Shown: in pieces, positions 36,221-45,893 of the stretch
How positions within the stretch are numbered: position 1 is the stretch's first letter
How the letters are laid out: the number at the start of each line of letters is the position of its first letter
Assembly: GCF_947179165.1 (NCBI RefSeq)
Contig: NC_077247.1
Coordinates: 12,723,501 to 12,787,500, forward strand
Origin: Solanum dulcamara
Taxonomy: Eukaryota > Streptophyta > Magnoliopsida > Solanales > Solanaceae
Direction of reading: 5' to 3'
DNA: 64,000 bases
Position numbers and translations under genes: made by a program
Notes under the pieces: generated by a model
Databases searched by the model: none
What the model was told of the DNA's origin: nothing
The model's input: the letters and a program-made list of their open reading frames with translations, nothing else

Positions 36221-38189
36221 TAGTTTTTTGTCCTCAAACGACACTAGTATACTACAATGACCCCATGCAAAATGAGATTAAGAATGTTCAGCAATCATAG
36301 GCTATTAACTCCCTACCCTTTCCAATTTCCATTCATGATATTATTTCAACCCTTATTTCAAATCAAACTAACTTATGTGGATCAATGCTAGACACTTCAA
36401 CACCACTAGACAATTAACATGCGAAAAACAACATTCATTATTTTCATGACTATTTAGACAATGCCACTTGTGCCCTCACTAAAAAAAAGTGCCTTTTTCA
36501 CTCATGAATTGCATTTATTCTTTAAACTTCAGGGATGTGGGAAAACACTCACGCTCACAAAAGAAATTTATACTTTCATGCACAATACCATAGGTTGGCC
36601 CTTATTTTCAATACTTAGACTCATGAACCGTTGAACTAGGATCACTAGGACTTTTGCGGCTTGTAACATAGGTTCTGGAGCAGATGTGGTGCATTTAGAT
36701 TTTAGAGACTTTTGGCCCTCCTCAAACACTACATCAACTTTGAGTCCACCTTTTACAACCCACACTTTGTTTCACTCTTTTTCTTTGCTTGTTGTTTTTG
36801 CCTTAGCTGTGGCTTTTGTTTGTTGGTTTTACAAGTTCTTTATTTTATTTTTTTATGCTTTGTACTTCTCTTTTCTAACTCTTTCAACACCATTTATTCA
36901 TCTTAGCCAACCACCTTTTTCCTCCTTTTCACACATCATTTTTTCAAACCTTTTCCTTCTTTTATTTTTCTCTTCTCACACCCCTTCTCTTCTCGCTTTC
37001 CTCTCATAGTAGCCACCCTCAACTTAGGCTTTTGTACAGAGTTGAGGTACACGTTATCCTAGTAGGTACTAGGGCTAAAACAAGGGATTATAATTTGGAT
37101 TAAGGACATTTGAAACACGTGTTTATTTGATGAAAAAGGGTCTTTTAAAAGTTTATACCTTTGGTTCAAAGGGTAAAACAATATTTGGTTGGTTGTTTTA
37201 AGGCTAAGTGAACTAAGTCAAAAATGGCCTATGATCCTTTCCTAGTCAACAATTCAATCATCACAGTAGACCAACGGAGAAAGTTCTAGATTAGCACGAA
37301 CAGTTCAAACACACCAATAGCTCACACACACTTGGCAATAAGTTTTATTGTCAATCATCAATCTTTGGTTCATATTTTAGTCTAAGTCATGTGTTTTCAT
37401 ACTAGTTTACATCATATCACACAAAGATCCTACATACTCAATCTATCAAAGAAACAGTCACAATAATTCAAGTAAATTTTGGAGGGGGTCTATTTGTTTT
37501 CATTTAAAATCTAGCCTTCATGTATAGATCCCTACTCTTATTTTATATTTATGTCCTAAACATGCCGGTTAAACATAAATTAAAAAGATCCTATGGGGAA
37601 AAATAACATAAGCAAGAAAACCTCAAGATTTAGTCGAGTGTCTAGGGTACTTAGACTTTGCCTAGATACTCGTGCATTCATTTATAACCACCTCACCCCC
37701 ACTTGAAAATCCTGGCATTATCCTTAATTCAATATAACAAATAGTAAAAATAATAAGAGTGGAAAGGAAAAAGAACTTGTGGCATCCAAGCGCCGAAGTC
37801 TATATGGTAGCATCCGAGTCCATCGGTGTGGACCCTGGTGTAGCAGCATATGGTGCCATGGTAGTATGTCCATCATTATGAATGTCAACAAGGGAGATCG
37901 AAGTGACAATAGCAAGCTGTCTCTCCTCCTCTTACTGTATCTCCTTGGTTACTATAGATGCCCGAGTGGCCTCTTCAACATCCTAGTGCTCCCCTCTTTA
38001 TCTCTTCCTTACCTCATCCTTGTCTAAAGTGGCATCCTCAGTATGGGGTCTTTTGTCTCGGACCACCTAAGACTCATCATCCGCAAACAAATCAGATAAC
38101 TGTGGTGGTTGAACAATAGACAAAGCAAATGGCATAGGGGTTAGTGTATCCATAGATGTGATCTCTGCACAGAATGCTCCTATCTTAGT
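36221..38189 (-). other. Non-coding 3' region of H
   Basis: No conserved frame. A second 'ccctcaactta' PPT-like phrase lies at 37,014-37,026. The T-rich, Phe/Leu-coding plus frames at 36,686-37,009 are low complexity. Confidence 0.45.
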
Positions 38190-39890
38190 CTAAATGGCAG
38201 TAATGTCATCACTGGACGAGGCCTGCAACCTCGTATTCACCCTCAGCTCAAATTCATCAATACGCACCAGAACCTGTCGCTCTCGATCAGCCAAGGCAGC
38301 TTCAAACTTTATTGCCACGCATTTCTCTGATTTGGTAATGGCTTTACGGACCCATGGCTTGAGCTGTAGAATCAACTGGCTCAATTGGACCTCGGTTTGT
38401 GCTTGCCGCTGTATCATAGTATATAGAGCCTCGGCTGAGATGGCGACCCAAGCCTATGTGATGAGGTCGCAGCATGCTGGTAGAAAAGACTGCCAAAATA
38501 GCCAGGACAGTCTCAAATGTCTTTATGGATGGTTTCTACTGGTTTGGAGTAGCTACTGCATCATTTTGAGTAGGCGACGGAATATGCACAAGCTCCGGTA
38601 GTTGCACTCTGGAAAGAGAGCACGTTGTTGTCCGACCAGGTTTGTATAATATTTAATGAGCCTCAGTCTATAGTTCTGTTCCCTCTAATTAGTGGATCGA
38701 CCCTGGCAATTAATGGAACTACAGCATCCCTAAACAGTAAAACCATAAGACACGGGAAAAGGATCATGGTGTTCCGCCGAATTGCCCTATCATGAATCTT
38801 TGAAATAATGATCCCCACTACATCTACCTCATAACCAGCCATCAGGTATGCTATGAGCACAGCCTAATCCAAATTCAAATAGTTGTCCACATTAGTCGGG
38901 CAGAGCCGGTGTCAAATAATAGACTACCAAAGCGTAGCCGTAAAGTTCAGTAACGCCTTCTTGATCGGGGTTGGGTGTGACACCCAATCTACTGCGATGC
39001 CATGCTCTACTATATAACCCACTACCCATCTAAGTATCTCCCCATGTTACACTAATCCTACAGGAATTTTTATCACTAACCACCTTTATTTTCTGATCAA
39101 ACTCCGTTGTTGGGGCTGTCGGTAAAAAGTTAAGGTTATAGATGATACATTGGACAGTCTCCTCGAATAGACTAACCGGGATCTCCCATACCAACGTGGT
39201 CAATAGGACTGGCTGCTCTAGTTCCTTTGCTTTGGAAGGAGCCAACTGCTTGATTATGGTCACGTATGAAGCATAGAACTCATGGACTATGTAAATGCAG
39301 TAGCTCCCCAGGGTGCTCAGCCATCCAATCTAGTGTGTGGCGATGGAACAAGTCACGAATCTCAAGAACTGCTTTTAGCCCGGTTGTGATCACATGCAGC
39401 TCCTCAGTAATGGGTCTCCTCAGATTCTGATGATTATTTCTCTCTTGCCCTATTTTATAGAAATCTAGAAGCCCGAGCATGCACCACCACCTCGGTTGAC
39501 CTTCTATAAGGATTGGTATAGAGGGACGTTTAGGCATTGTATTCCCCATAGAGGATTCGGATCCTGAAGTAGATGGTGGTACGGAATCATTATCTCTCCT
39601 CAGCCTCTGCTGAATCTCCCTCTTCAGAGTGGGAGAGTGAGGGTGCTGCAGATGTGTGGGGAAGGGGGGAGTCTCCATGTGGCTCCGGAGAAGAGACGAC
39701 TTGGTTGGAGTGCTGTGATTTGTATTTCCTCACCAATGGTGCCACAATGTCATGAGAGGAATCCTCCTCGGAAGTACTAAGTTTTGTATCTATGGGCACA
39801 TCTTTGAGGCATCATCTTAAGTTTTCCATGGCTTCCTTCTTGGATGGCTTGTTCTTCCCACTACCCTTCTTCGATAATTTTTTTGGAGAC
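38190..39890 (-). pseudogene. 'Putative plant transposon protein' ORF of H, broken
   Basis: Several minus frames line up in order as one protein. There is a Lys-rich start (MSPKKLSKKGSGKNK) near 39,890, then an acidic Ser/Glu-rich stretch (39,590-39,799). A central domain follows with QPRWWCMLGL and ITEELHVITTGLKAVLEI then LDWMAEHPG (39,280-39,678), and the continuation at 39,030-39,263 and 38,663-38,860. It ends in a probable coiled coil (38,190-38,417, LQLKPWVRKAITKSE). From memory this matches the domain annotated in nightshades as putative plant transposon protein; its biochemical role is not known. Frameshifts and stops separate the pieces. Confidence 0.65.
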
Positions 39891-40023
39891 ATTGGACCTG
39901 TGAAGGGAGAGTTAGGATACAAACACAACAAGAAAAACAAGTACAGAAATAAAAGAAAATAACTAGATAGTCACAGTTTTTTGGTCCTACGAGGGTAAAT
40001 CTATGAGTCATAAAAGAGTAAAT

Positions 40024-40760
40024 GGCCCGTAGACTCAACTCAAAGATGCAGACCTGCAGGTGTTGAGTCTTTGAAGTTCATCTACAAGAGTACCTTACAA
40101 CCCGTAGAAGTTCTTACGGATCGTAAGTTTTAGTCGTAAACTTAGACCTGCAGGTTGTAGTCTCTGAAGTTTGTCTATGAGAGGACCTTACAACCCATAG
40201 AATTTTATATAGACCGTAAGGTCAATTCGTAGACTCAGTGCTATGCTACTGGAATTTTATCATTTTGTTTAGATGAGTCTAATGCATGAGCCATAGAATA
40301 CTCTACGACCCACAATTACACTCGTGGCCCTTGGTGAATGTGAAGACTTAACCACTTGTCTGGAGGTGTCATTTACAAGGGGTAAATTCGATCCATAGAA
40401 TGATCTACAAATCGTAAAAACCCTTGTTTAAACCATGCAAGATTCAATGATTATATGTACAAATACATTTCAAAATAAAATTTCGTACTTGTTTTGTGTT
40501 ATTGAATTATAAGCATGATTCAACAAAATCTAGTGCTCCCAATGCATATTTCAACAAATCAAAAACCCAAAGTCACAAAACACCCATGCTCTAGCAGTGT
40601 GCCTATTCTATTAATGAGTCATACGGATGAGGCGTAGAGGAGTATATGAGTCGTAAGTAGGCTCGTACTATTCCTTACTTGTGAAGGATCCCAACTGGAC
40701 TTTAAATCTCCTTGGACGAGGGGTAACTACGTCTCGTAGAGTTATCTACGACTCGCAGAA
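40024..40760. repeat. Dispersed CTACGA/TACGG-type short inverted motifs in H leader
   Basis: Words such as cccgtagac, acggatcgtaag, gaccgtaagg, cgtagag, gagtcgtaag and tctcgtagag recur irregularly, in both orientations, about every 30-60 bp. More occur at 41,255-41,320 (acgggtcgtagg) and in the LTR at 35,630-36,020. The pairing core is TACG/CGTA, around GGGTC or ACTC. Confidence 0.65.
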
Positions 40761-41332
40761 AACCCCCCACCTAAGAAATTTTCAAGTTCAGAAGGTGAAC
40801 TTACATAGGTAACACAATAGAAAAATTCAATAACCCCTATTAAGTCAATTAAACATAAAATTCATTACCACTCAGAACTCCAATTCACGCATTAACTCAA
40901 ATTGTTTTTGTCTTTGCAATCTCAAAAAAACCTAGTTTCATTTTGAACTAATTGTTTAGCCTTATTAAACCATATAAGCAAGGTAAGTGTGAAATGTATC
41001 ATTGAAATATCAACTAACCACAGGGGAGAAATAAATCCTCTGAATTTTAAACTGAGACCAAACTTGGGCATGATATTTCTAGATGCTCAAAGAGTTAGGG
41101 TTTTCAGATTTTTGACTATTTTGAGCTTCAAATTGTGTGTATTGATGATGTAATTTAATGAGGTTTATTTGGAAGAGAAGAGGAACATGGTTTTTTGATG
41201 ATAGATTTTAACGTTTCAAATTTTTTTATTTTATGCCTTTAGCTTATATGGGTCGGACAGTTATATTATCCGCGAAATAGGCAAGCTAAGAACCGTAATG
41301 GGAAATACGGGTCGTAGGCTTGCATCATAGAT

Positions 41333-43514
41333 TGTCTCAAATAGATCATGGCAACCACTGCAATCAAGAAAATAAATAGGTATATCTTGACTTAAAATTA
41401 AGCCATCGGCCGGCAAGGCCCCTGTCAACAACCCTATAAACAAAATAGTTACTCCCAATATTTCATATATAGAAATAGCCAATTAGCACACATGTCCTAT
41501 TGGGTTATCGAGGCCATCATGATCTCTATACAGAAGCAGAAAGCATGTATGTACAAGACAATGAATCAAATAGCTATCAAGCCCAGCAACCCAACAAACT
41601 AGGCCAACCTGGCCATAACGTAGTTGTACAACCCACACACTATTCTGTGAGTCTCTATGAGTAGTAAATCTTGGTGTTACAAGGCCCCAGCCTACCAAAA
41701 AGAATATATACAATAAAAGCTAACAAACCTCCGAAATCTAGCAGATCCGGAAGAAATAGGCTAGACAACCTGAGAGAAGTCAACCCTGCTGCTGAGGAGG
41801 TCTATATGGTCATCTGTCCGGACCTACTGCCATGAATTCAGTTCCCTCAACCAGCGAAGAATCAGTATGAAATAATATATAGAGTATGAAAGGCGATAGA
41901 CTATGAGCACGTATCATAATATACTAAGAGTAATCAGATAAATGAATCAAGACTAAGATAAGCATACTGACCTGCTTCTAAATATAAACACATCAAAAAT
42001 AATAAAATAAACACCTAACCAAGCCCCCATAAGCTCGGCAGGTACAAAGAACAAACAAGACCACCTGTCTAGGCCCCCATAAGCAAAGAAAGTGCAAATT
42101 TTGTCTATATACCCCTATCGGTAGTCCCATAGGCAGTCACATAGCCCTCTTAGGAAATAATATAGCTCTACAGGCAGTACATAGTCCTTTTAGGCATCAA
42201 TGTAATCTCAATGTCAATTCATAGCCCTCTTGGCAATAATATGCCCCATAGGGAACACATAAGCTTCTCAGGCATCAATATAGCCTCGTAGGCAACTCAT
42301 AGTCCTCTTAGGGAACACCATAGCTCTGTAGGTAGAACATATTCTCTTTAGGAACCAATATATCCCCTTAGACAACACATAGCCTTCTTAGGCACGATCA
42401 CATTCCTGCATCTAACCACAATAGCCCCAAGGGAAACAATAACAATTCAATAGGCTAAAGGCAAGCAATTTAGCTATAAGCAACCTATACGAACAACCTC
42501 TATGCCATGACCAACTAAGTCTGCTACTAACAAAATATGAATCCTGACAAGGGAGTATTACAACAACTCGAGAAGCCAACAATCGACAATCTTGGCTAAA
42601 ATATAACAACAACCTTCTTGTAGCTTCTAAGCTTTAAGGAAACATGCCGGAACAAGGAAATAGACTTAACATACTTTTTGGACACTTTTAAGTGGTAAAT
42701 TAACTTCTGACTACACCCACGTAATACTAACTATTGAATTAGTATACAAAAACATAAGGTGACATGATTATCCGGCAAAAGATATAGATTTTCACCAAGG
42801 GAACTACTATCTGAGGTCTAAAGTAACCATAAACCAATAAAAGAATTTCTTACCTTGATATACACCCTCTTAATAGAACAAATAACACTTTATATGGGCA
42901 GTACCCCACTGCCACAACACCCAAGAAACTACGCCATGAAATTGTTGGGGCAAACTATGCCAAAGTGACGAGCTCGCGATGTAGAGCAATTTTTATTCAG
43001 GATCCAAGATGAGATTACCACATTATAGGGATGATTTAGGGAGTAATTTCTCTAATTTTGGGGGTTTTCACAAACTAAAAATGAGAAAATATGAAGAAGA
43101 TACACTTTTATAAAGCTCAACCGACCTAGGGTCCCACCTCACGTGCTTGCTTGTACAGTCTTACAAAAACGTGAGTATCTTCCTACTCTACAGTCATATT
43201 GATAAACGGTTTGATATGTTGGAAACTAGACTCGTAGACCTTTGATTTGATAGGTTGTGAGCCCCACAAATCTTTATATATTGGAAGAAAATCTCCATGA
43301 CATCTGACCCAAATTTCAGAGAAATCTTTATAAAGGAACTCACGATAATATTCGCCAACTTTTATTTTTCAATCTGCTAAACTTCAAAACTTAAAATACG
43401 AACCTTGAACACTTAAAAGGTGACATAGCACAAAAATCTTAATTTATTAATCATTTTTTATGTAATCATGAATACACGGGTTAACTAGACATTTTAAAAA
43501 GTCGGGGTGTTACA
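41333..43514 (-). mobile_element. LTR 'I', probably solo, left edge uncertain
   Basis: On minus it starts TGTAACACCCCGAC, a common nightshade LTR start. On plus it ends GGGGTGTTACA, exactly where the LTR-family terminus 'tgggttatgctggtg' resumes. The left end may be the TGTCTC at 41,333 or the TGTCAAC at 41,423; no target duplication could be confirmed because the left flank is H, not F. It has no coding domain; frames at 41,261-41,713 are chance. Confidence 0.6.
42115..42405. repeat. Degenerate array of about 13 units, ~19-24 bp, in LTR I
   Basis: Successive phrases of the form 'catagccctcttaggcaac' alternate (cctcttagg, ctctacagg, ccttttagg, cttctcagg, cctcgtagg and so on), always with ATAG followed about 8 bases later by GG. 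Units are too diverged for a simple unit length. Confidence 0.75.
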
Positions 43515-43560
43515 TGGGTTATGCTGGTGCCATCATGTCTCGAGGGATCAGGTCATAACA
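43515..43560 (+). mobile_element. Terminal 46 bp of a TGTAATGACC-family LTR
   Basis: The sequence 'tgggttatgctggtgccatcatg...aggtcataaca' matches the last 46 bp of LTRs D, E and F. It is followed directly by copia sequence, so it marks the 3' end of a chromovirus insertion into the copia array, most simply F. Confidence 0.75.
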
Positions 43561-43705
43561 GTTTTCTAGACAAGTTTTTAAAGAAGCAACAAACAATGTG
43601 TATTAGAATATATGTATACTCTTTTTCCTTCACTAAGGATTTTTCCCATAGAGTTTTTCCTAGTAAGGTTTTAATGAGGCATATTATCGGACATCTAAGG
43701 GGGAA
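43561..43705 (+). mobile_element. 3' internal end and PPT of a copia unit
   Basis: This parallels 48,520-48,655 (cagcaaacaacgcgtattac, tttttcctagtaaggttttaatgag, tatcggacatc). It ends in a purine tract 'aagggggaa' directly before the LTR at 43,706. It is the tail of a copia element lying upstream of the shared LTR. Confidence 0.8.
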
Positions 43706-44035
43706 TGTTGTAAATTTATTATATTTATGTGGATGTTCATAACTTCAAGGTGTAACTACACCATTATATATAGTAACTCCCACACCTCCATAACCTCCCC
43801 CTTGATCCTCCTCCATAACTTTCATAGTTAATGCCTCCATAACTTTCATGGTTATTGTCATGTTTATGACTAACCTTTTGTATGCCTCTATGTAGCTCTA
43901 TAAATAGAGGCATTATAGTTCATATTGTATACACTTGAACAATTGGAAGAATAAGAAAGCTTTCATCCCGTCTCTCTAATTTCTTGTCTACTTTCTTACT
44001 TTATATTGTTACTCTTGTAACGTTATTTTATAACA
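43706..44035 (+). mobile_element. Ty1/copia LTR, 330 bp
   Basis: It starts TGTTGTAAATTT after the PPT and ends TTTATAACA before 'cgttatcagcac'. It therefore serves as 3' LTR of the unit to its left and 5' LTR of the unit to its right. A TATAAATAG box lies at 43,899-43,907. Confidence 0.9.
43899..43907 (+). promoter_or_regulatory. TATA box of copia LTR
   Basis: TATAAATAG, conserved in the sister LTR at 52,089-52,097 within an otherwise diverged region. It is followed by a typical leader towards the LTR end. Confidence 0.65.
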
Positions 44036-44047
44036 CGTTATCAGCAC
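44036..44047 (+). other. Primer-binding phrase of copia unit
   Basis: 'cgttatcagcac' directly follows the LTR; it is repeated at 17,301 (cgttatcggcac) and 52,221 (cgttatcaacac). The position identifies it as the minus-strand primer site. The pairing tRNA was not determined. Confidence 0.65.
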
Positions 44048-44700
44048 AATAACTCTACCAATGCAGGATTGAAGCAAAGTAAATACAAAGAAGGTAAAAA
44101 TAATTACATTTAATTTTCTCTAAAGAACAAAGTAAATTACTATGGAATCTATTTTATATTTTACTTGTGATTATGCATCATTAGTTTGCTTACCATCTCA
44201 AAATCATATGAGTTCAGCAAGTGCTTTTACTTTGAGCAGATTTTTAATTTGATCACTTATATATTTAAAAAGTAAAAATAGTTTTGTAAGTTAATAATTT
44301 ATAAATGAAATGTTTTTTATGGTTTTGTTTATTAAAATGTAAATCATGTTCGACATAAAAAAAATTTAAATCATTATAGAGGCAAATATTCATGTATATA
44401 CTGACAATTATTTATCTGAGAGTGTTCCTTATAATTAATTGACATGTACAGAAAAGTGAAAATCTTCGGTTAGGTAATTATAAAGTTTGTGCATACTCAA
44501 ATGAATAGGTTGTCAACAACTGACAAAATTTTACATTTTTTTTACTTACAATAAAAATGACTTTTGATATCTATGTTTTCTCTTGATTAACATATGCTCA
44601 TCAGTTGAATATAATAATGATTTCCTTTAAATTATGTATCATAATAAAAAAAATTGATGGCCACTCTAGTTCGTAATATTTTTGAATGCTCATAGGTGAG

Positions 44701-44894
44701 TCCTATTAAAGTAAGGATTCTGATGTTATTGATTGAATGTAAGGCGGTGGATTTAAGTCTCATCAAACCAAGAGGGTAAGACGCCAGACTTAAGTTTTCC
44801 TATTAAAGTTAGGATTGTGATGTTATTGATTGAATGTAAGGCGGTGGATTTAAGTCTCATCACACTAAGAGGGTAAGATGCCAGATTTAAGTTA
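44701..44894 (+). repeat. 97-bp tandem duplication in copia internal region
   Basis: 44,701-44,797 and 44,798-44,894 both start 'tcctattaaagt' and contain 'gatgttattgattgaatgtaag' and 'agagggtaag'. The corresponding place in the third unit (63,530) has a single copy, so the duplication is private to this unit. Confidence 0.9.
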
Positions 44895-45749
44895 TGATGC
44901 AGTATGATAATATAATGTTGGGTTCAAGTCCCACCGAATTATGGCCTAAAATCCCTCTTATGTGTAAGACGTTGGGTTCAAGTCCCAACGCACTATATTG
45001 ATGATATAATGATGACTAAGAAAAAATAATTTATTGGATGAAAAATCATATAGCATGTGCCATTTGACTTGCTCCATTCCCTTAAGTAAATGAGGTAGCA
45101 GTACATGATTAGTCAGAAAGATGACAACAATTATTGTGGTTGTACAAATGTACATGTGCATGACAAAAGACAAAATAAAAATAGTCATAATTGTGGTAAA
45201 AATGAAGAACACTATGGGTTCTCCAAATAGTCCTTCAAATGTGAAGGTAATTTTTATCATCAAAATGATATAAAAGGTCATTGAACACATGGTTATTGTG
45301 CGACCTAATAATATGATCAGTTTATAAATCCTCCATCAAAAGAAAGGAAGATAAAGTGGTGATACACTTGACCTTCAAAGTGATGTTAAGGTGGGTCATC
45401 TAAATATATCAAATATAAAGGTATGACAATGAGATTCTCATGAAAACTTATCTAGCATGTTTCAAAATATGATAAAAATACGGAGAAATACGTGCTCATG
45501 GTTGGAAAAATTTCATAACTGGCCTCTACATAAGATTTGAGAGAAATATTGTATGGTCGGATAAATGCACAACTCACCTCTATGGGAGGTTTGAGAGAAA
45601 TAAATAAATTTTATTTTGGCATAAATGATCATTAGGTATGTACTTTTAGTACTTCATAAATATTATGATATATTTTAATAAGAACTACCGAAACAAAAAC
45701 AATTCTTTCCTATAAAGGTTGTGGCCATGACCAAATAATATTATTGTAT

Positions 45750-45893
45750 AAAAAGGGCAGCCCGGTTCACTAAAGCTCCCGCTATGCGCAGCCTTACCTT
45801 GCACTTCTGTCAGAGGCTATTTCCAAGGCTTGAACCCGTGACCTCCTGGTCACATGGCAGCAACTTTACCAGTTACTCCAAGGCTCCCCTTCT
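45750..45893 (-). mobile_element. tRNA-derived SINE, tobacco TS / SolS-like, with 17-bp target duplication
   Basis: On minus it begins GGGAGCCTTGGAGTAACTGG (A-box-like) and has GGTCACGGGTTCAAGCC (B box) about 30 bases further. It ends GGGCTGCCCTTTTT, the familiar 3' end of the nightshade SINE. AAATAATATTATTGTAT flanks both sides exactly (45,733-45,749 and 45,894-45,910), proving a retroposition event. It is short: the GC-rich segment normally present between 'gcgcatagcggg' and the 'aaggctgcg' portion is missing. The 124-codon frame starting at 45,784 is a by-product. Confidence 0.9.

Larger units (their letters stand above)
35425..41332 (-). mobile_element. Non-autonomous LTR element 'H' carrying a plant-transposon-protein ORF
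   Basis: On minus the order is: leader with TACGGGTCGTA motifs (39,891-41,332), a decayed ORF (38,190-39,890), a long non-coding 3' region, a PPT and a 776-bp 3' LTR at the left end. No protease, RT, RNase H or integrase is seen. The 5' LTR on the right was not found; it may have been removed when LTR I arrived. PPT style (TTTTAAGTTGAGGGTGG preceded by gaggacaaa) is like that of Tat/Athila-type Ty3 elements, so mobilisation by such an element is likely. Confidence 0.6.
19077..43560 (+). mobile_element. Chromovirus 'F' (Ty3/gypsy, Tekay/Del-like), nested and internally rearranged
   Basis: The parts in order are: 5' LTR 19,077-22,480, PBS, gag, protease and RT N-part to 24,913, the whole of element G, RT C-part 34,859-35,424, elements H and I, and finally 43,515-43,560, which matches only the last 46 bp of the LTR family. 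RNase H, integrase and nearly all of the 3' LTR are missing. Flanking pentamers (agccc / gtttt) differ, so either the 3' end belongs to another copy or a large deletion accompanied the H/I insertions. Clade assignment rests on gag and RT likeness to element E, which ends in a chromodomain. Confidence 0.75.

Noticed and set aside
36686..37009. 107-codon Phe/Leu/Ser-rich protein with membrane segments
   Set aside because: T/C-rich stretch in the non-coding 3' region of H on the opposite strand; no similarity to a family.
43515..43560. Full 3' LTR of F
   Set aside because: Only 46 bp match; the preceding sequence belongs to LTR I in the other orientation.
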